In this document: positions 14,247 through 18,607 of the stretch, piece by piece
Numbering within the stretch: the first letter of the stretch is position 1
How the letters are laid out: each line of letters begins with the position of its first letter
DNA from: an uncultured Akkermansia sp.
Lineage (GTDB): Bacteria > Verrucomicrobiota > Verrucomicrobiia > Verrucomicrobiales > Akkermansiaceae
DNA length: 18,607 nucleotides
Direction of reading: 5' to 3'
Assembly: GCA_904501955.1 (NCBI GenBank)
Contig: CAJGCY010000036.1
Coordinates: 1 to 18,607, forward strand
The notes under the pieces: model-generated
The model's input: only the letters and a program-made list of their open reading frames with translations
Told to the model about the DNA's origin: nothing
Database searches by the model: none
Program-made: the position numbers and the translations under genes

Positions 14247-15554
14247 TTAATTACGCGAGTACTTTCTAAGTTTCTCGAACCATTGCTTTTTCTGAGATTG
14301 AGTCAATAGCGGATCATACTCAACGATTACAAATGGCGAATCGCCATTTTCAGCAACACTGTTAACCTTAGCTCCTTTCGCCAAAAGCGCATCTACGCAA
14401 TCATAATATCGTTGCTGGAAAGCACGGGTAATTGCAGTATATCCTTGATGTCCCCTATGATTAACATTCGCACCGGCATTAAGAAACATCTGCTGCATTT
14501 TTTTCACTTTTTCAACTTCCTCATACTCCGGCAAACTATCGCTTCCCAGATTCGCTCTCAGATCAGTATACACATTCATATACATCCATTCCATGGCTGT
14601 AGAATGCTGATTATTTGTCATGTTGACATCTGCCCCGGAATTAAGCAAAATCTGCGCTTTTTCAACATTCAGGTAACGTGCAGCTCTCATTAAAGGCGTA
14701 TTACCATTTGCGCCCTGTGCATTAACATCTGCTCCTGCTTTAATCATAATTAAAAGCGCTTTCGGTTGCACAATGCGACCAGAAGAAGCCAGTTCCATCA
14801 AGACGGTGTTTCCATCAGAATTTCTCGCATTCACATCTTCTCCTCGTTCTATGTAGGCTAAAACCAATTCCTCATTACATTTCGAAGCAGCCTTATATAA
14901 TGCGTCAAAACCACCTTCTGATCCCCCTCCAAACATTTTGATTCGTTCATTTAGAGGCACCTTTGAAAACAGCTCACGTGCCTCACTCGGCCATTTTTCG
15001 CTTGCAAGTTTGTATAATTCTCTAGCTTTGTCCAAATCCTTATCGACACCATCTCCCTCAGCGAAGGCAAGCATGAGTTTTAAGGTAGCTTTTTTATCCC
15101 CGGCTTCAGCCTTTTTCTCCCACCACGGGAGCGCTTCTTTCAGGGTAAGCTTTTGCAGTCGTTTAGCTGCATTTTTATTACCATTTTCATCTGCAAGGAT
15201 GTAGTACGCCACCGCCATGTTGATATTCTTAGCCACACCGGTACCGTTACGGTGCAAGTCGCCCATAATGAGCATGGCACCGGCATCCCCGGCTTCCGCA
15301 GCCATTTTCATCCACTTGACACCATTCTTCACATCACGCTTGACGCCTTTACCCTCAATAAGCATTTTGCCGAGAATGCGCATGGATTCCACATCTCCAC
15401 CGCGAGCCGCGCGAAGCAGCTCTGCCGGTGAGGCATTTACCTGAGTCCCCTGCAATACCCCCTGCCCCATACCGGAATAAGCTGCAGCTGTAGGCACGCA
15501 GACACCGACTAAGAGACAAGCCAACGAAGAACGGAAAAGATTAGTAGCATTCAT
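14247..15554 (-). CDS. Secreted Sel1-repeat and ankyrin-repeat protein
   Basis: Protein of 435 residues with a classical signal peptide (1-25: basic Arg8, hydrophobic core, PTAAA before the predicted cut). Sel1-like tetratricopeptide units cover about 45-190 (ARGGDVESMRILGKMLIEGKGV, EAGDAGAMLIMGDLHRNGTGV, AFAEGDGVDKDLDKARELY). Ankyrin repeats follow at about 210-415 (GNTVLMELASSG, AGADVNAQGANGNTPLMRAA, SGADVNMTN, AGANVNHRGHQGYTAITRA, GAKVNS). Both repeat types bind proteins, so a periplasmic scaffold or inhibitor role is possible, but no enzyme domain is present. ATG 15554 is preferred over GTG 15563 because of the promoter position. The gene is AT-richer than most neighbours and borders repeat copy A. 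Confidence 0.85.
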   Translation of the reverse strand: MNATNLFRSSLACLLVGVCVPTAAAYSGMGQGVLQGTQVNASPAELLRAARGGDVESMRILGKMLIEGKGVKRDVKNGVKWMKMAAEAGDAGAMLIMGDLHRNGTGVAKNINMAVAYYILADENGNKNAAKRLQKLTLKEALPWWEKKAEAGDKKATLKLMLAFAEGDGVDKDLDKARELYKLASEKWPSEARELFSKVPLNERIKMFGGGSEGGFDALYKAASKCNEELVLAYIERGEDVNARNSDGNTVLMELASSGRIVQPKALLIMIKAGADVNAQGANGNTPLMRAARYLNVEKAQILLNSGADVNMTNNQHSTAMEWMYMNVYTDLRANLGSDSLPEYEEVEKVKKMQQMFLNAGANVNHRGHQGYTAITRAFQQRYYDCVDALLAKGAKVNSVAENGDSPFVIVEYDPLLTQSQKKQWFEKLRKYSRN

Positions 15555-15569
15555 AAAGTTCACGGCTAA

Positions 15570-15598
15570 CCTATAGCACGTAAACTACAACAAGTCAA
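15570..15598 (-). promoter_or_regulatory. Promoter of the Sel1/ankyrin gene
   Basis: On the minus strand TTGACT (15598-15593), a 17-base spacer and TATAGG (15575-15570), 15 bases before ATG 15554. This again gives a very short leader. Confidence 0.6.
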
Positions 15599-15601
15599 GC
15601 A

Positions 15602-15623
15602 AAAAGCTACATAAATAGCTTTT
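15602..15623 (-). terminator. Weak terminator after the SGNH gene
   Basis: An inverted repeat, AAAAGCTA (15602-15609) with TAGCTTTT (15616-15623), six-base loop; on the minus strand the stem ends in five T. It starts 8 bases beyond the SGNH stop. The stem is GC-poor, so efficiency is doubtful. Confidence 0.4.
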
Positions 15624-15630
15624 CACAAGC

Positions 15631-16650
15631 TTACATACTACCGTGATAACGACCATCCGCAGCATAGCCGTAGGCATGCTGCAGTGCCTCCAACTCCTCG
15701 AAGGTCCAGAAGGGATTGCGACGGCGGAGCGCTTCAGCATAAATGCGGGAGTATTTACGGGTACCCTCGGGGCTGAGGTGGTTCGGGCGGTCGGAGATAT
15801 ACTGCATATCCTGCACGCAGCCGAAGGTGGGGTCCCTGAGCACGGGGATTCCGAGCTTCATATATTCACAGGCAATGAATGAGGCAGGAATGGCACAATG
15901 CGTATTCAAGCGTTCCGGGGACATGTAGATGGCCAAGCGCGCGCCTTTAGCCTCGCAAGCAGCTTTGAGCTGCATCAAGAAGTTGCGCAAAGCATCATTC
16001 ATCACGACTTTTACATCCCGACCGGGCGTAAAATAATTCATGTGCATATATTCGTGCTTGTAAAAGTTTTCACACCAGCCGGACTCATGCAGTTTGGTGT
16101 TGGTGTCATATTTATACACATCATCGGGCCGGAGTAGCTTCTTGGCAATATACATGCTGAGGTCCCCGGCACGCCCAACGAAGATTTGCTTGAGTGTTGA
16201 AGCGTCCGCCGGGATAATCCCGGAATCGAACATGCTCATTCCCAAGCGGCGGTAACAGAACTTCAACCCGCTGGTCGTCATGCCATCATCCTCCCCCAAC
16301 AGCGTACCGCGCATAGCCAGCAAAAGCGTGTCCCCCGGGCGCAGGTAATCCACCCCCAGCACAGCGTTGCAGCGGATGCCGTAGCCCGCCATGCCGCCGG
16401 CGTTCAGCACACGCACGCCGTATTCATCTTTCATGATTTTGGGGTCCAAGCACATGCGCACCTCAGAACCACCGGCAAAGACGTAGCAAGGCTCATCAGA
16501 TTCGGCGCGCAAGGCAGCCTCCCAAGAGTCGGTTTTCTCCGCAGCGCGGGCGAAATAGTTTGCCCCGGGGTCAAGCGTAGAATCATAGAAGAAGGTAAAT
16601 AGGCCACCCGCAATCAAGCCCAGAAGAATAAAAAGCAGCAATCGTTTCAT
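15631..16650 (-). CDS. SGNH/DltD-like acyl-transfer partner of the MBOAT protein
   Basis: Protein of 339 residues with an N-terminal membrane anchor or signal (about 4-20, after MKR). FAGGSEVRM puts the probable nucleophile at Ser62 (block I of the SGNH/GDSL fold). DRPNHLSPEGTRKYS near the C-terminus supplies the block V Asp287 and His291. A middle segment MRGTLLGED may correspond to the oxyanion region. Proteins of this kind sit in the periplasm and pass acyl groups received from an AlgI-type MBOAT partner to a polysaccharide or teichoic-type polymer. The start is 3 bases after the MBOAT stop, so the two genes are a unit. The acceptor cannot be read from the sequence. Confidence 0.75.
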   Translation of the reverse strand: MKRLLLFILLGLIAGGLFTFFYDSTLDPGANYFARAAEKTDSWEAALRAESDEPCYVFAGGSEVRMCLDPKIMKDEYGVRVLNAGGMAGYGIRCNAVLGVDYLRPGDTLLLAMRGTLLGEDDGMTTSGLKFCYRRLGMSMFDSGIIPADASTLKQIFVGRAGDLSMYIAKKLLRPDDVYKYDTNTKLHESGWCENFYKHEYMHMNYFTPGRDVKVVMNDALRNFLMQLKAACEAKGARLAIYMSPERLNTHCAIPASFIACEYMKLGIPVLRDPTFGCVQDMQYISDRPNHLSPEGTRKYSRIYAEALRRRNPFWTFEELEALQHAYGYAADGRYHGSM

Positions 16651-16653
16651 GGC

Positions 16654-18060
16654 TCAGAAGGCAAAGTAAATGAATTGATTCTGCACACTCGTGTTCAACA
16701 CGACCAACAGGAAAACCAACACCGCACAAGCCACCGGCGAAAGGAACAGGCGGTAGGGCTCATCCCGGTAACGGCGCCCTGAGAGGTACTCCACCAGCAC
16801 AACGGCAAAGGAAAGCAGCAAGAACAGCCCGGGAAGCGTACCGGCCATTTGGCGATCCACCAACTCCTGCACAAATGCGCGCAGGTCATAATTGGCAGGC
16901 TCTGCAATCACGTGCAGGTGGTGCTCCAGCATCTCCGGCTTGGCATCATAAAAGAACATCCACACAAACACCATCATGCAGAAGGTCATACCCCACCCCA
17001 GCAGTGAGGGCAGCTTGCCGCCCAGATTGCGGAACACGCGGTGCACCACCATCGCCACACCGGCAAAGGCACCCCACATCACAAAGTTCCACCCTGCACC
17101 ATGCCATATACCGGATATGGTGAACACGATGAGGATATTCAGCGCCCAGCGCTTGGTGCGGCTCCCCCCCATCGGAAAATAAATGTAATCACGGAACCAC
17201 AGCGTGAGCGACGTATGCCAGCGCCGCCAAAACTCCGTAATGTTGCCGGCGGTATAGGGGCTGATGAAGTTCATTCGCAGCGTAATACCCAAACAGCGCG
17301 CAATGCCGTATGCCGTTAAGCCATAACCGGCAAAATCAAAATAAATGCGGAAGGTGAACAGCAAATTGTTCAGCCACACCATCCACGCATTATGCCCGGC
17401 ATAATCCGCCCAAAAGGCCGTGGCGATATTGTCCGCCAAGGCCATCTTGAAAAAGAGGCCGAGTATCACATAGGGTAGCCCCACCTCAAAATCGGAAGCA
17501 CGCAGCGCCAGCTCCATACGCTGCACCTGGGGCAGCAAATCACTGCGGCGCTCAATGGGGCCTGCCACAATCTGCGGGAAAAAGCTGCCGAAGTTCAGGT
17601 AATCCACAAAGCGTGGCATGGGTTCATCACGCAGCAGTGTATCAATACAGAACCCGATAATCTGGAAGGTGTAGAACGAAATACCGATGGGGATAATGAG
17701 GTCACGCAGGGTATCCCACTGCTGCCCTGCAATGCCGTTGCAGATGAAATCCGCGTACTTGTAGTACAACAAGGGCAACAAGAGCACCGGTACCGTACAC
17801 CAAAGCAATGCGCGCCTACCACCCTGCCCCAAACGCAGCCCCCACTTGCACACCACCCATGCGGTAAGTGTAACCGTCAGAAATATGCACAAGGTCTGCC
17901 AACTGGCTAAGCCCAGCAATACCAAGCTAAGCACCAGCATCAGCAGTTTATTATACAGGCGCCGCACATCAGACCAACGGCGCAACAGCACATTGCCCAA
18001 CCAAATGAGCAACAATGCCGGAATCAGGCTGTACCAAAACTCTGCCGTTGAAAAATCCAT
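16654..18060 (-). CDS. MBOAT-family O-acyltransferase (AlgI/DltB-like)
   Basis: Polytopic membrane protein of 468 residues, typical AlgI length. LIIPIGISFYTFQ (121-133) and FFPQIVAGPIER (160-171) are AlgI signatures. NITEFWRRWHTSLTLWFRDY (273-292) carries His282, and SGIWHGAGWNF (316-326) carries the catalytic His320. It moves acyl groups, usually acetyl, across the inner membrane to the SGNH partner encoded immediately downstream. The frame is open to 18114, but upstream starts fall at or before the -10 box (18100-18095). ATG 18060 begins at the expected hydrophobic N-terminus, after a weak GGGA. The target polymer is unknown. Confidence 0.9.
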   Translation of the reverse strand: MDFSTAEFWYSLIPALLLIWLGNVLLRRWSDVRRLYNKLLMLVLSLVLLGLASWQTLCIFLTVTLTAWVVCKWGLRLGQGGRRALLWCTVPVLLLPLLYYKYADFICNGIAGQQWDTLRDLIIPIGISFYTFQIIGFCIDTLLRDEPMPRFVDYLNFGSFFPQIVAGPIERRSDLLPQVQRMELALRASDFEVGLPYVILGLFFKMALADNIATAFWADYAGHNAWMVWLNNLLFTFRIYFDFAGYGLTAYGIARCLGITLRMNFISPYTAGNITEFWRRWHTSLTLWFRDYIYFPMGGSRTKRWALNILIVFTISGIWHGAGWNFVMWGAFAGVAMVVHRVFRNLGGKLPSLLGWGMTFCMMVFVWMFFYDAKPEMLEHHLHVIAEPANYDLRAFVQELVDRQMAGTLPGLFLLLSFAVVLVEYLSGRRYRDEPYRLFLSPVACAVLVFLLVVLNTSVQNQFIYFAF

Positions 18061-18094
18061 TTCCCTGTTGCGGCATCCATGCGCGCGCGCCCTC

Positions 18095-18122
18095 ATTATA
18101 CACGCTCTCAGCAATTAATCAA
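18095..18122 (-). promoter_or_regulatory. Promoter of the MBOAT-SGNH operon
   Basis: On the minus strand TTGATT (18122-18117), a 16-base spacer and a perfect TATAAT (18100-18095), 34 bases before ATG 18060. The leader contains a GC-alternating tract (18081-18090). Confidence 0.7.
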
Positions 18123-18222
18123 GCAATAATGCCCGATTCGCCCCTAGCTTTTGCCCGCTAAGATTGTCAACCATGCCATACGGCAAACACCACGCTGAGA
18201 TTTCGCCCCAAAACTCACCGAG

Positions 18223-18502
18223 AAATCGGAAGTTGAAGAGCAGTTTGCGAGCCTCAGGCGAGCGGAATTTTGAGCCCCGCAAAGCGGGGCGAAAGTATAA
18301 TAGCCCAAGGCAAGCCGCGTAGCGGCGCAGCCTTGGGTATGGTGAAAAAATGAAATTGAGCCCGGAGCGACGGAGCGAAGCGACGCAGCGTAGGCCGACA
18401 GATAATGGCGAGGACCGGCAAGCCACGGCGTAGCAAGCGAGCGCAGCGAGACGCGAAGCCGGGAGCGAAGCACGCTCCGAGCCGGGACGGGCGTGCTTTT
18501 TA
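18223..18502 (+). repeat. Structured intergenic repeat, copy B
   Basis: Second, longer copy of the element at 13979-14223, in the same orientation. From 5' to 3' it has a perfect 7-bp hairpin GCCCCGC (18274-18280), AAA, GCGGGGC (18284-18290). Next is a nested hairpin with outer arms CCCAAGGC (18304-18311) and GCCTTGGG (18330-18337) and inner arms GCCGC (18314-18318) and GCGGC (18322-18326) around GTA. The conserved block AGCGACGCAGCGTAGG and a GAGCGA/GCGAGC-rich tail follow, then a terminator. Open frames on the minus strand are by-products. 18115-18222 and 18503-18607 hold nothing I recognise beyond the MBOAT promoter. Confidence 0.8.
18469..18501 (+). terminator. Rho-independent terminator closing repeat copy B
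   Basis: AGCACGC (18469-18475) and GCGTGCT (18491-18497) form a 7-bp stem with a GC-rich 15-base loop, followed by five T and then ATTT. No plus-strand protein gene lies upstream, so the natural transcript would be the repeat itself. Confidence 0.65.
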
Positions 18503-18607
18503 TTTGGGATGTGTGCCAATAATTTGCGGGGAATGGATGGGGCACGACTGCTGTCGGCCTCCTCAGCTCCGCTTCGTCGGACTCCAATACCTTTTTTCGC
18601 TTATACC

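Noticed and set aside
18296..18301. TATAAT inside repeat copy B as an internal promoter
   Set aside because: No -35-like hexamer at 15-19 bases upstream, and copy A lacks the box.
18115..18587. Minus-strand open frames of 134 and 147 codons over repeat copy B
   Set aside because: Arginine- and serine-rich translations of repeat DNA in two overlapping frames, similar in both copies only because the DNA is repeated.

Overview
The window reads as chromosomal DNA of a Gram-negative bacterium with an LPS-type envelope. My best guess is Verrucomicrobiota, Akkermansia-like. This is inferred from gene content, the near absence of Shine-Dalgarno (SD) sequences, clean TTGAC(A/T/G)/TATAxT-type promoters and a System II (ResB/CcsA) cytochrome c pathway. 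I could not test it by search. Most genes are GC-rich. The GtrII-like gene (1122-2627) and the Sel1/ankyrin gene (14247-15554) look clearly AT-richer.

Layout. 1-110 is the 3' end of an unidentified gene, followed by a terminator. 219-1118 is phosphatidylserine decarboxylase (psd), convergent with a GtrII-type membrane glucosyltransferase. 2771-4863 holds ychF and a GtrB-type polyprenyl-phosphate glycosyltransferase. 5089-5851 (minus) holds a small protein resembling an integrase arm domain, with its own terminator, and rpmB (L28). 6152-6256 (plus) is the SRP 4.5S RNA gene ffs, recognised from its domain IV sequence and fold. 9148-6267 (minus) is a tight operon: LpxR-like lipid A deacylase, ResB-like and CcsA-like cytochrome c assembly proteins. 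9361-13736 (plus) is a purine operon: purC, a double-length PurS-like gene, purL and purQ, ending in a strong terminator. 13850-14223 is a three-unit 33-bp tandem repeat followed by copy A of a structured intergenic repeat. 15554-14247 (minus) is a secreted Sel1/ankyrin protein. 18060-15631 (minus) is an AlgI-type MBOAT O-acyltransferase followed by its SGNH/DltD-like partner. 18223-18502 is copy B of the structured repeat.

How the genes fit together. One theme is envelope modification: psd makes phosphatidylethanolamine, GtrB and GtrII could glucosylate a surface glycan, LpxR would trim lipid A, and MBOAT plus SGNH would O-acylate an exported polymer. A second theme is housekeeping: ychF, rpmB, ffs and the FGAM synthase complex (PurS/PurL/PurQ) with SAICAR synthetase.

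The most unusual signal is the pair of same-orientation intergenic repeats (copies A and B) flanking the ~4-kb Sel1/ankyrin-SGNH-MBOAT block. They keep a nested hairpin although both helices have changed sequence in a compensatory way, and each copy ends in a terminator-like hairpin. This points to a structured RNA or mobile repeat family. Second in interest is promoter geometry that predicts leaderless mRNAs for psd and ychF.
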